Shown one piece after another: positions 1-8,401 of a stretch of 37,700 nucleotides of DNA (positions within the stretch are counted from its first letter, which is position 1; every line of letters begins with the position of its first letter). Made by a program: the position numbers and the translations under genes. The notes beneath the pieces are model-generated. The model was not told where the DNA came from, made no database searches, and saw only the letters and a program-made list of their open reading frames with translations. The stretch is from an uncultured Bacteroidales bacterium (GTDB lineage Bacteria; Bacteroidota; Bacteroidia; Bacteroidales; Bacteroidaceae): contig CALZJF010000022.1 of NCBI GenBank assembly GCA_945787885.1, positions 1-37,700 of the forward strand. The letters are read 5' to 3'.

Positions 1-52
1 AGTAAAACAGAAACACTGCCTTACATTGAAAACTAATTTATAGAACCTACCT

Positions 53-610
53 TTACACGATACGACTGCCAGAGCGGATGGCCTCCTTGGTAGAACGTTT
101 GGGCTTTTCCTTTATCTGGATGGTCAGCGTGGAGGTTTTAAATTTTTGCTGAACCTCTTTGTATTTTCTCTCTTTCGGGGCAAAGAAGTCGAATGGGGAG
201 AAGAAATCCTGATAGGGCGTTTGCTCATATATGGCCAAGCGAGCCTTGCACTCTAATGCTGGCAAAACAACTTCTCCCACGGTTTCGCTGCTAATTCTGT
301 AGGACGCAACGACAACGGCGTAGGCAATGCCATTCTCCGTTCGCACGCGCTGCTCGCGGAGCGGCTGCTGAGGCAGTTTGCGGGCTTTCGCACCTTTTAT
401 CTTGAGATTCTTTGTCGTGATGCCGACCTCTAAGAATGGCAGTTCGCTGTAGGCCACGATGTGGACGGTCAGGCTGTCGCCGACAATCATTTCACTACTG
501 CTGCATTCATAGCGCGCATAGCAGGGAGCATCGGCAGTGCTGCCCTCCACGTTCGAGGAGGGAAAAGAGGGCAGCAGGCATAGGAGGCAGGTGAGGATAT
601 GGAGCATCAT
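53..610 (-). CDS. Short BatD-like secreted/periplasmic protein
   Basis: About 185 residues from the ATG at 610. The frame is open to a TTG at 637, but the ATG start gives a clean hydrophobic signal peptide (MMLHILTCLLCLLPSF). The rest resembles one domain of the BatD oxygen-tolerance family: an early 'VGDSLTVHI' strand, a central 'RTENG..YAVVVASYRI' stretch, and the typical end with F/P-rich 'FFSPFDFFAP' followed by 'YKEVQQKFKTSTLTIQI'. BatD proteins are normally several times longer, with repeated Ig-like domains and a C-terminal membrane segment, and lie beside batA/B/C; none of these is present here. It follows nadE on the same strand with a 51-nt gap and may be co-transcribed. The family call is from motif memory; function is unknown. 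Confidence 0.65.
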   Translation of the reverse strand: MMLHILTCLLCLLPSFPSSNVEGSTADAPCYARYECSSSEMIVGDSLTVHIVAYSELPFLEVGITTKNLKIKGAKARKLPQQPLREQRVRTENGIAYAVVVASYRISSETVGEVVLPALECKARLAIYEQTPYQDFFSPFDFFAPKERKYKEVQQKFKTSTLTIQIKEKPKRSTKEAIRSGSRIV

Positions 611-661
611 TTTAGGTAGGTGTGCAAAATCTGGCAAAGTGAATTGATAGCCCCCATCTTA

Positions 662-2632
662 TTAGTTGCGGGCGGCAATCAGGTTGCTGATTTCTTTCAG
701 CCATTCGGAGCTGACGGCATCAGACGGCATACGCCAGTCGCCACGTGGTGAAAGGGAGCAACTGCCGACTTTCGGTCCGTCGGGCAGGCAGGAGCGTTTG
801 AACTGCTGGTTGAAGAAACGGCGGTAAAACACTGACATCCATTTGAGTATCGTCTCTTCATCGTAGCAGGCATTTCGCTCGTGGCCATCGAAGGCGCGCT
901 TCGCCATATTGAAAATCTTTGAGGGCCGGAAGCCGAAGCGCAGGACATGGTAGAGGAAGAAGTCGTGGAGCTCGTAGGGACCAACCAAGTCTTCCGTCTT
1001 TTGTGTGATATTGTCGTCCTTGTCGGCGGGAATCAATTCAGGACTGATGGGCGTGTCGATGATGTCGAGGAGAGTTTCTCGGCTTACGGGGTCAGCCACA
1101 TTGCGAGCAACCCAGCTGACCAAGTGTTTGACGAGCGTCTTCGGGATAGACACATTGACGCCATACATGCTCATATGGTCGCCATTGTAGGTGGCCCAAC
1201 CTAAGGCTAATTCAGAGAGGTCGCCCGTGCCGACCACCAAGCCATTCATTTGGTTTGCCACATCCATGAGGATTTGTGTGCGTTCGCGTGCTTGGCTGTT
1301 TTCATATGTCACGTCGTGAACGCTGGCATCGTGGCCGAGATCAAGGAAATGCTGGGTGACGGCGGCAGAGATATTGATTTCGCGTATGGTGATGCCGAGT
1401 GCCTGCATCAATTTGATGGCATTGTTGTACGTGCGTCCCGTAGTCCCGAAGCCAGGCATGGTGATGCCCACGATTCCCTTGCGGCTAAGACCGAGGCGGT
1501 CGAAAGCGTTGGTGCAGACGAGTAGTGCCAGCGTAGAGTCGAGTCCGCCGCTGACGCCAATCACCACGGTCTTGGCATTCGTGTGTGCAAGGCGTTTGGC
1601 CAGACCTTCGCTCTGAATGCAGAGAATCTCCTCGCATCGAGCATCCAACTCCTCGCCGCGCGGCACGAAAGGCCAAGGGTCGAAGGTGCGCGTGGGGACA
1701 GCGATGTCAGGGCGATAGGCGTCGGCAGAAATTTCTATAAGCGTTGTGCTGTCAGAAAGGGGGGCGAACAGCTCCATGCTTTTGGCGAAGGAGGTGTTCT
1801 GGCGACGTTCGCTGCGCAGCCTCTCGACATCAATTTCCGATACGGAGATTTGAGCCTCCATTGAAAAGCGCAGGCTTTCGGCAAGGAAACGCCCGTTTTC
1901 GGCGATGATGGCCTTTCCGCCATATACCACATCTTGTGTGCTCTCGCCATAGCCCGCAGAGGTATAGACATATCCGCAGATGGCGCGCGCACTTTGGCCT
2001 GACACTAACGAGCGGAGATAGCCGTGCTTGCCGATGATGTCGTTAGAAGCTGAGAGATTGAAGATGATTTCGGCACCATTGAGGACAAGGAGAGAACTGG
2101 GCGGTATGGGAGCCCAAAGGTCTTCACAGATTTCCACGCCAAACTTGACATCATCGATGCAGAAGATGAGATGGGAGGAAATGGGGACATTCTGACCGCA
2201 GAACTTAATCGTGCTACCGCCACGGACGACGGTTGAGGAAGCAAACCAACGCTGTTCGTAAAACTCCTTGTAGTTTGGGAGGTAGGTCTTGGGCACGATG
2301 CCATGCACCTTACCGCCCTGAATAACAGCAGCACAGTTGAGCAGAACCTGTTCGTAGCGGAATGGTACGCCAACGATGACAGTAAGGTTGAGGTTGCGGC
2401 TGAACTCAATCAGTTTGAGCATGGCCTGTTCTGCCTCATCGAGCAGCAGTTGTTGCGCGAAGAGGTCTTGGCAGGAGTAGGCCGTCAGCGAGAGTTCGGG
2501 GAAGCAAAGCACTGCTACTCCCATACCCTCAGCACGCGCCATGATGTTTTCTATCTCATTAGTATTGAACGCCACGTCTGCCACTCTCACTTGAGGTATA
2601 GCAGCCGCTACTTTTATCATTCCGTCTGTCAT
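662..2632 (-). CDS. nadE: Glutamine-dependent NAD+ synthetase
   Basis: A 656-residue two-domain enzyme that converts nicotinate adenine dinucleotide to NAD+ using ATP and glutamine-derived ammonia. The N-terminal nitrilase-type glutaminase has the catalytic triad Glu46 (CFPELS), Lys115 (PKTYLPN) and Cys169 (EICEDLW). The C-terminal synthetase domain carries the ATP-pyrophosphatase P-loop SGGLDST at 361-367 and the later 'GTGDLSELALGWATYNGDHMSMYG' NAD-site block around 468-491. Length and domain order match the long bacterial form. It starts at an ATG 11 nt downstream of a small secreted-protein gene, suggesting co-transcription. Confidence 0.97.
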   Translation of the reverse strand: MTDGMIKVAAAIPQVRVADVAFNTNEIENIMARAEGMGVAVLCFPELSLTAYSCQDLFAQQLLLDEAEQAMLKLIEFSRNLNLTVIVGVPFRYEQVLLNCAAVIQGGKVHGIVPKTYLPNYKEFYEQRWFASSTVVRGGSTIKFCGQNVPISSHLIFCIDDVKFGVEICEDLWAPIPPSSLLVLNGAEIIFNLSASNDIIGKHGYLRSLVSGQSARAICGYVYTSAGYGESTQDVVYGGKAIIAENGRFLAESLRFSMEAQISVSEIDVERLRSERRQNTSFAKSMELFAPLSDSTTLIEISADAYRPDIAVPTRTFDPWPFVPRGEELDARCEEILCIQSEGLAKRLAHTNAKTVVIGVSGGLDSTLALLVCTNAFDRLGLSRKGIVGITMPGFGTTGRTYNNAIKLMQALGITIREINISAAVTQHFLDLGHDASVHDVTYENSQARERTQILMDVANQMNGLVVGTGDLSELALGWATYNGDHMSMYGVNVSIPKTLVKHLVSWVARNVADPVSRETLLDIIDTPISPELIPADKDDNITQKTEDLVGPYELHDFFLYHVLRFGFRPSKIFNMAKRAFDGHERNACYDEETILKWMSVFYRRFFNQQFKRSCLPDGPKVGSCSLSPRGDWRMPSDAVSSEWLKEISNLIAARN

Positions 2633-2643
2633 AGTATAAAGAT

Positions 2644-3093
2644 TTAATTGTGGAGACTACCTGATGTCTTCTTCAGAGTAAACTCTGACGCTATCTTTTC
2701 CAATTTGTTGCCCACCACCTTGCGGATGCAGTTGCCGCCGACGGTGTTATAGCGAAACGTAGAATCGTTGATATAAGTCAAAACAATTTCCTGCGTATCA
2801 GAGCCTATATCGTTCGTCACACGTATTTTCGCCTTCTTATCCGTCGATTCGCAACGAGTAATCATCCAGACACCATAGACATGATTTCGGGTTTTGCCGT
2901 CCAGATACCCGTTCGTCGGTCCTAAGAACGACATCCCGGGGATTTCAATGGTTTCGTTGTCGAAATCAAGATGTAATCTTACTCCCGTCTCTTCATTGAC
3001 GAGTGTGCCATTGAAAGGATTTTGTGCTTGCATCGTCGGCATCCCCAATGCAAGGAGTGCGGACGATAGTGTCAAACTATGTAGGATATTCAT
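2644..3093 (-). CDS. Small secreted protein of unknown function
   Basis: 149 residues from an ATG. A signal peptide is clear (MNILHSLTLSSALLALGMPTMQAQ, probable cleavage after AQA/Q). The mature part of about 125 residues reads as alternating beta-strands ('GTLVNEETGVRLHLDFDNETIEIPG', 'DSTFRYNTVGGNCIRKVVGNKLEKI'), suggesting a small beta-barrel or beta-sandwich; a lipocalin-like fold is only a guess. One Cys pair is possible. The gene sits 11 nt upstream of nadE on the same strand. I do not recognise the family. Confidence 0.7.
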   Translation of the reverse strand: MNILHSLTLSSALLALGMPTMQAQNPFNGTLVNEETGVRLHLDFDNETIEIPGMSFLGPTNGYLDGKTRNHVYGVWMITRCESTDKKAKIRVTNDIGSDTQEIVLTYINDSTFRYNTVGGNCIRKVVGNKLEKIASEFTLKKTSGSLHN

Positions 3094-3116
3094 ATTCGTA
3101 TGTATGAGGGAATAAT

Positions 3117-3167
3117 AAGTAGGCCATGGAAATTAGTTTTGCTACAGCTAATTTTCATTACCTACTT
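3117..3167. repeat. Dispersed 3'-flank repeat, copy 1 (short hairpin form)
   Basis: Inverted repeat: left arm 3117-3136 (AAGTAGGCCATGGAAATTAG), 11-nt loop, right arm 3148-3167 (CTAATTTTCATTACCTACTT). The arms pair at 17 of 20 positions. It lies 66 nt past the stop of the FHA gene on the minus strand and is followed there by ATTATT, so it may act as its terminator. The same 20-mer recurs at 10330, 19267, 23861 and, in a diverged form, at 29931/30090. Confidence 0.85.
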
Positions 3168-3232
3168 ACTTCGTATAATGGATGGGAGTAATCTTCCTGC
3201 TTGGGTATTGATAGTCGTTTCATCATCTCTCT

Positions 3233-3757
3233 CTAATCATGTTCGCGCAAAATCATCGTGGTGGCTCCGATGGTAATGACAGAACCATCCTCAATGTTCA
3301 CCCTGTCGCGTTCTCCCAACAGTTCGTTCATAAGGAAAGTTCCTGTGCCCGACGGGCCATCGCTCAACACAAATGTAAATCTTCCTTCGGTTTCTTTCTT
3401 CACAAAAATACGACAATGAGTAGTATCGACGCTTGGATCGACGGTCTTAATGGGCGAAGAAGTCTTCGTGCCTCTCACAAAGCGTCCGATGGTGTTTGCT
3501 CCCTCGTAGAGCGGAATCTCTTGGCGGAAGTGGAAAGCATTCTCAATGACGATGAGCCATCCCGCAACCTCACGTTCCTCGCTCTCATGGCTATCGTCGG
3601 TGTCAACCATAGCAGGGGGATTCGCACGCTGTCCTATTCGCAGTCTGAACTGTTTATGACACTCTGGACATTCAAATACGAGCGAACTTCCGGCCTGATA
3701 ACGGCTGTCATCGAATACTATTGGCTCGTCGCATTTGGGGCATCTTATTCGCTTCAT
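3233..3757 (-). CDS. Zinc-ribbon FHA-domain protein
   Basis: 174 residues from an ATG. The N-terminus is a small zinc ribbon with Cys6/Cys9 and Cys30/Cys33 (RCPKCDEP...FECPECHKQ), like the MJ0042 type. After a linker, an FHA domain covers roughly residues 66-172: 'NTIGRFVRG', the 'DPSVDTTHCRI' block in place of the usual S..H motif, and 'SGTGTFLMNE' followed by 'EDGSVITIGATTMIL'. FHA domains bind phosphothreonine peptides, so a Ser/Thr kinase partner is expected elsewhere. It follows the HU/SPOR gene by 14 nt and is almost certainly in one operon with it. Confidence 0.88.
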   Translation of the reverse strand: MKRIRCPKCDEPIVFDDSRYQAGSSLVFECPECHKQFRLRIGQRANPPAMVDTDDSHESEEREVAGWLIVIENAFHFRQEIPLYEGANTIGRFVRGTKTSSPIKTVDPSVDTTHCRIFVKKETEGRFTFVLSDGPSGTGTFLMNELLGERDRVNIEDGSVITIGATTMILREHD

Positions 3758-3771
3758 TGTTAAGGTTCTTG

Positions 3772-4890
3772 TTAGTCGTTTATAGCAGACTCATTGAAAT
3801 CATCTTTAATCACCCATGCTTCTTCAAACACGTTGTTCTCTGTGCGCAACTCTCGCAGAGCCATCTGCGCAGTTTCCTGTGTTTCGTAGTGCCCATAGAT
3901 GACGCGCGTCATTTTTCCGCGCACGGCAACACGTGCAGAGCCATCGCCAAGCTGCCGGAGTGTCTCGACCATTTGCTGCGCACCACGTGGAGCAATGGCA
4001 CTTGCCAGCACGATGGCATAGCCTTCCTCCTTGGCAGGCGGCGTTGCAGTCGGCAGGTCTGCCTCTTCTGCTTTCAGGGTAGTCATGGTATCAATGCTTG
4101 CAGTCTGATGTTCTTCCAAAGTTGTGCAAGCATTCATGGCAGAGTCCGCCTTTGCCTCAGACTGTGCAGGGGATGTCTGCTGAACCATCTGCGAGGGAGC
4201 AGCCTCTAAGCATTCTCTCTCTTCTTCGGCAGAAGCCATTGCAGGTGCGAAGAGCGCAGTTATCTGCTGGAAGAATCCGGCTTCAGACGTCCCATGATGG
4301 ATGGCCGTTTGCAAGGGAGCAATGACAATGAAGTAGAGCAACGTTGCCACAGCCACGGCTGCCGCATGGCGCAGGGTGTTCATGCCGATTCTGAGCGTGA
4401 TGGTCTCCTCTTCATCTTCAACGTTGGGTGTGGCCTGCTGTTTCACCTCTTCTTCCGAAGCAGTCTCTGCATGAAGAGATGGGGCGTAGAGGCTATCCAA
4501 ACCATAGTGACGAGGCGAAACGATGCCGCAGAGCAGGGGAGTAAACTCGTAGGAGCGGGCGGTAGTGCTTTTCAGCGTGCCCACACCACCTATGATGGCC
4601 GAGCCATCGCGGTCAATGGCAGTGCGCAGTTCCTCAACCATCTGTTTCACGGCAGCCATCGCATCGTGATAACTCATGTCGCCAACTTCTGCCACGCGCT
4701 GCACGAGCAGCCCATCGTTCATCGTCAGACGAGGATTGAACGATACGCCACGAAAGGGAGGGAGGAAGGTGTCCTCCTCCTCTATATATATTGCAGGACA
4801 ATCGTGAGCTACGAACCCTCCCAATCCTGGGACGATTACGCAGTCATGACATAGCAATAGTTGTTCGATATGTGTAGAAAGTGGTGTCAT
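3772..4890 (-). CDS. CCDC81-type HU-domain / SPOR protein with one membrane segment
   Basis: 372 residues from the ATG at 4890; the frame is open to a GTG at 4950, but the ATG matches the usual family opening (HIEQLLLCHDCVIVPGLGGFVAHD) and lies beside a promoter. Two N-terminal HU-like domains of the prokaryotic CCDC81 type cover about residues 1-65 and 66-125. A single transmembrane helix lies near 172-193 (LRHAAAVAVATLLYFIVIAPL), followed by a low-complexity linker. A SPOR-like domain covers about 290-363 (YAIVLASAIAP...VIYGHYETQETAQMALRELR). SPOR domains bind denuded septal peptidoglycan, so a role at the division site or envelope is inferred. It heads an operon with the FHA gene. Confidence 0.85.
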   Translation of the reverse strand: MTPLSTHIEQLLLCHDCVIVPGLGGFVAHDCPAIYIEEEDTFLPPFRGVSFNPRLTMNDGLLVQRVAEVGDMSYHDAMAAVKQMVEELRTAIDRDGSAIIGGVGTLKSTTARSYEFTPLLCGIVSPRHYGLDSLYAPSLHAETASEEEVKQQATPNVEDEEETITLRIGMNTLRHAAAVAVATLLYFIVIAPLQTAIHHGTSEAGFFQQITALFAPAMASAEEERECLEAAPSQMVQQTSPAQSEAKADSAMNACTTLEEHQTASIDTMTTLKAEEADLPTATPPAKEEGYAIVLASAIAPRGAQQMVETLRQLGDGSARVAVRGKMTRVIYGHYETQETAQMALRELRTENNVFEEAWVIKDDFNESAIND

Positions 4891-4897
4891 GTGGCTG

Positions 4898-4928
4898 CAA
4901 AAGTAATCATAAAAGGTGAAACTTCCAA
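4898..4928 (-). promoter_or_regulatory. Bacteroidota-type promoter for the HU/SPOR-FHA operon
   Basis: On the minus strand, TTGG (4925-4928), a 19-nt spacer and TACTTTTG (4898-4905) fit the TTTG-N19-TAnnTTTG consensus. The -7 element ends only 7 nt before the ATG at 4890, so the transcript would be nearly leaderless. Confidence 0.65.
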
Positions 4929-5033
4929 GTTTTCCCCTTTTTTTCTCCACACGCTCTACGCATTATCAGTGGGTGTGGGCCATCTGCATTTGAAATGATG
5001 GTCTTCACTTCTCAGAAAGGAGGTGTGGGGATT

Positions 5034-5804
5034 TCAGTCGTGAGAGTTCCAAATATCCCATGCTGCCAATGCCTGAAGGTGGAGCATTTGAAGCCCGTTT
5101 TGCGTAGTAGCCCCTTGCTGTCGTGCGTGGCGTAAAAGGCACGTTTCTTCAGGATTGTAGATGAGGTCGAAGACGATATGACTTGACGTGAGTGGCTCGA
5201 AGGGGATGGGCGGCATCGAGTCTGTGTGTGGCGACATGCCTAATGGGGTGCAGTTGATGATGACGGTGTGAGAGGCAACATCATCAGCGGTGAGACTGTC
5301 CCAAATGCAGACAGGCGCGCCGCAGAAATCCGTCTGAGCATGACGACTGACGCACTGTACGGATAACTTCAGATTTTCCAACGCCGCTATGACCGCACGC
5401 GCAGCACCACCTGTTCCCAACACTAAAGCTGACGTATGGCAAGGTTTTAATAGAGGGCGAAGACTCTCTGTGAAGCCAATGACATCCGTGTTGTAGCCTT
5501 TGAGGAAAATTCCGTCAGGCATTGCCTGTGAATGCTTGATGGCGATGACATTGACGGCTCCCACGCGTTGGGCCATGGGGCTCAGGGCATCAAGGAGAGG
5601 AATGACGTTCTGTTTGTGGGGTATGGTGACATTGAGTCCGCAGAGGTCAGGGCGCGTAGTGATGAGTGTGCGCAGTTCGGAGACGCTCTGCATGGGGAAG
5701 TTGGTGTAAACGGCATTGATGCCCTCGCGGCTAAACTTTTCGTTGAAGAATGCAGCGCTGAAGCTATGGCCGAGAGGATAGCCTATGAGTCCGAATGTTT
5801 TCAT
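5034..5804 (-). CDS. aroE: Shikimate dehydrogenase
   Basis: 256 residues. It reduces 3-dehydroshikimate to shikimate with NADPH in aromatic amino-acid synthesis. The shikimate-binding 'GYPLGHSFS' opens the protein (8-16); catalytic Lys64 is in 'NVTIPHKQ' and Asp107 in 'GYNTDVIGF'. The nucleotide-binding loop GTGGAAR is at 130-136, followed later by 'NCTPLGM' and, at the end, 'NGLQMLHLQALAAWDIW'. Length is normal. The ATG overlaps the ubiE stop (TCAT on the plus strand), showing translational coupling. Confidence 0.96.
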   Translation of the reverse strand: MKTFGLIGYPLGHSFSAAFFNEKFSREGINAVYTNFPMQSVSELRTLITTRPDLCGLNVTIPHKQNVIPLLDALSPMAQRVGAVNVIAIKHSQAMPDGIFLKGYNTDVIGFTESLRPLLKPCHTSALVLGTGGAARAVIAALENLKLSVQCVSRHAQTDFCGAPVCIWDSLTADDVASHTVIINCTPLGMSPHTDSMPPIPFEPLTSSHIVFDLIYNPEETCLLRHARQQGATTQNGLQMLHLQALAAWDIWNSHD

Positions 5805-6553
5805 GAGGAGAGGGCGTCGGGCGTATGGGGTTTTGCTGCAGTGTAAAGCGTGGAGAGTCCGAAGGTGAAACGCTTGAAATAGACATCCGTAAATCCCACT
5901 CGCTCAAGTATTTGCGACATGACTTCTCCCTGCGGGAATGCCTCCATCGTAGCAGGCAGATAGGAATAAGCCTTGGCATCGCGGCTGACGATTTTTCCGA
6001 TGGCAGGCATGAAGAAATGACTATAGAAATGGAAAAGCTGGCGCATGGGGAAACGCGGAGGGCTGGTGAGTTCGATGATGACGAGCCGTCCGCCAGGTCT
6101 AAGCACGCGGAGAAGCTGAGAGAGTCCGCGTTCGAGGTCGGGAAAGTTGCGTACGCCATAGGCCACGGTGGCAGCATCGAAATGGTTGTCGGGAAGATTG
6201 AGCTGCATGCAATCGTGTTTTTCAAAACGCAGCCCTGCTATGTCTTTGGCTTTGCTGCGTGCTACTTGGAGCATGCCTTCTGAGAGGTCAGCCCCGAGAA
6301 TCTCTTGGGGTTGCAGCAAGCGCATGGTCTGAATGGCGAAGTCGCCAGTGCCTGTGGCCATGTCGAGTATTCGCTGTGGCTTGAAGGGCTTGAGGGAGAC
6401 GATTGCTGCCCGACGCCACCGACGATCTATGCCGAAAGAGAGGAGATGATTGAGGAGGTCGTAGCTATGGGCGATGTTGTCGAACATACGCTCCACCTGC
6501 TCGCCCTTTTCGCCCTCATTGCTGTAGGGCTTGATAGTCTCTTGGGTGTACAT
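5801..6553 (-). CDS. ubiE: Demethylmenaquinone methyltransferase
   Basis: 250-residue class I SAM-dependent methyltransferase of the UbiE/MenG family, the last step of menaquinone synthesis. Visible signatures: the N-terminal 'VERMFDNIAHSYDLLNHLLSFGIDRRWRR', motif I 'RILDMATGTGDFAIQ' at 61-75, 'GADLSEGML', and 'YGVRNFPDLERGLSQLLRVLRPGG'. It lies between the ClC gene (17-nt gap) and aroE (4-nt overlap) in a minus-strand operon. Since Bacteroidota generally use menaquinone, menG would be an equally good symbol. Confidence 0.95.
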   Translation of the reverse strand: MYTQETIKPYSNEGEKGEQVERMFDNIAHSYDLLNHLLSFGIDRRWRRAAIVSLKPFKPQRILDMATGTGDFAIQTMRLLQPQEILGADLSEGMLQVARSKAKDIAGLRFEKHDCMQLNLPDNHFDAATVAYGVRNFPDLERGLSQLLRVLRPGGRLVIIELTSPPRFPMRQLFHFYSHFFMPAIGKIVSRDAKAYSYLPATMEAFPQGEVMSQILERVGFTDVYFKRFTFGLSTLYTAAKPHTPDALSS

Positions 6554-6570
6554 ATTTTATAGAGGGGGAT

Positions 6571-8328
6571 TTATTCTTGCGAGAAGTCTTTCATGATTTC
6601 TCGATATTGGCTGAAGAGTCTGTTGCGTGTGATGAAGCCGACGAGGATGCCTTGCGTATCTACGACGGGAAGTGTAGAGCAATCGTGGCTATTGAAATGT
6701 GCTACGACTTCCGTCATTGGATAGTCAGTCTGGATGATATCTTTAGGGGCTTTCATCAGTTGTTTGACCGTGAAAAAGCTATAGAGTTCAGAACGGAAAA
6801 TAATGTCTCTCAGCTCATTAATGTTGATGATTCCCAGCAGTCGCCCTGCTGCATCGACTACTCCAAAGTGCAGATGTTTCGAGGTAGCCACCACTTGTAG
6901 CATTTTTCCCAGTGTCATGTCGGGGTCGAGTGTGGGGCGGTGAGTGTCGGTGAGCTCGTCTAAACGCATCAGGGTGATGACGCTTTGGTCTTTATCATGC
7001 GTGAGGAGTTCGCCGCGCCGTGCAAGACGCATGGAATAAATGCTGTGGGGCTCAAAAGTACGAATCGTGATATAGCTGACTGCGGCAACGATGATAAGCG
7101 GCACGAGCAACTGATAGCCTCCTGTTAGTTCGGCAATGAGAAAGATGCCTGTAAGCGGAGCGTGAAACACGCCGCTCATGACTCCCGCCATTCCGAGTAA
7201 GGCAAAGTTTGTGCAGGGCAGGGTGATGCCAAATGGTTCTGCAGTGTTCCAAAGCACGGCAAAGACATAGCCGCCAATGCAACCCAAAAACAAGGAAGGG
7301 GCAAACGTTCCGCCGCAGCCTCCTCCGCCATTGGTGGCAGTAGCGGCAAAGACTTTGACTAAGACGATGAGGGCGAGATAGACAATCAGAAGCGATGAAT
7401 GTCCGTAAAACCAAGAGTTGTTGAGCACTGCCTCGGCTTCTGCCGTGGTGTTGGCATTCAGGAGTGTGGAAATCGTGGTGTAGCCTTCGCCATAGAGCGG
7501 TGGGAAGAGATAAATGAGCAGGGCGAGCACGCTACTTCCCAAGAGGAATTTTACATAGAGATTGTGTATCTTCGAGAATACGCGCTCAAAACTATTCATC
7601 ACGCGCGTGAAATAGAGCGAGATGAGGCCGCAGGCAATGCCAAGGAATATATACGCTGGCACGCGTGAGACAGTAAATTCCGAGACAAGATTGAAATCGA
7701 ACATCGTGCTCGTGCCCGAAATGAAATAGCTGACACAGGCCGCCGTAGCACAACTGACGAGAAGCGGGACGAGCGATGCCATCGTAAGGTCAATCATCAG
7801 CACTTCAATGGTGAAGACCAGTCCGGCAATAGGGGCTTTGAAAATGCCTGCTACAGCACCAGAAGCTCCGCAGCCGATGAGAATCATCAGTGTGCGATGG
7901 TCCATGCGTGTGATACGGCCGAAGAAACTACCAATGGCAGAGCCTGTCAGTACGATAGGCGATTCAGCTCCGACTGAACCACCACAACCAATCGTGATGG
8001 CTGAGGCTACGACCGATGACCAACAGTTGTGTCCCTTAATGAACCCTTGATTGCGGGAAAGGGCATAAAGGATTTTCGTGACACCATGACCAATGTTGTC
8101 GCGAACGATGTATTTGATGAAGAGGGCAGAGAGCAATATGCCTATGCAGGGATAGACGAGATACAGGAGGTTGCCCTGCGTGGTGATGAAGCCTTGGGTG
8201 AGGAGGCGTTCGATGGTGTGGATGAGAAATTTCAGCAGGTTGGCAGCCAGCCCCGATGACAGACCGATGCAAAGACTGAGAAGAAGAAGGAACTGGCGAG
8301 GAGAGAGCCGACTTTGAAGCCAATTCAT
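6571..8328 (-). CDS. ClC-family chloride channel/transporter with C-terminal CBS pair
   Basis: 585 residues with about ten membrane helices to residue ~430, then a CBS pair (about 465-580). ClC signatures: GHGVT at 80-84 (the GSGIP position), GAESP at 120-124 with gating Glu122, and GGTFAP around 339-344 (GxFxP). At the position of the E. coli proton glutamate (second Glu of IIEEM) it has Val176 in 'FTIEVLM', as in eukaryotic channel-type ClCs. This suggests passive anion conduction rather than Cl-/H+ exchange, but that is inference. The CBS domains may sense adenine nucleotides. The gene lies between tsaC-like and ubiE on one strand, with short gaps. Confidence 0.93.
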   Translation of the reverse strand: MNWLQSRLSPRQFLLLLSLCIGLSSGLAANLLKFLIHTIERLLTQGFITTQGNLLYLVYPCIGILLSALFIKYIVRDNIGHGVTKILYALSRNQGFIKGHNCWSSVVASAITIGCGGSVGAESPIVLTGSAIGSFFGRITRMDHRTLMILIGCGASGAVAGIFKAPIAGLVFTIEVLMIDLTMASLVPLLVSCATAACVSYFISGTSTMFDFNLVSEFTVSRVPAYIFLGIACGLISLYFTRVMNSFERVFSKIHNLYVKFLLGSSVLALLIYLFPPLYGEGYTTISTLLNANTTAEAEAVLNNSWFYGHSSLLIVYLALIVLVKVFAATATNGGGGCGGTFAPSLFLGCIGGYVFAVLWNTAEPFGITLPCTNFALLGMAGVMSGVFHAPLTGIFLIAELTGGYQLLVPLIIVAAVSYITIRTFEPHSIYSMRLARRGELLTHDKDQSVITLMRLDELTDTHRPTLDPDMTLGKMLQVVATSKHLHFGVVDAAGRLLGIININELRDIIFRSELYSFFTVKQLMKAPKDIIQTDYPMTEVVAHFNSHDCSTLPVVDTQGILVGFITRNRLFSQYREIMKDFSQE

Positions 8329-8401
8329 GGTGTGTGGGGTGTTTGTATGTTTTTGTGCATGAGTAGGTTGCGTTAGATGAAATGTCTGTTTTGCATCCCC
8401 T

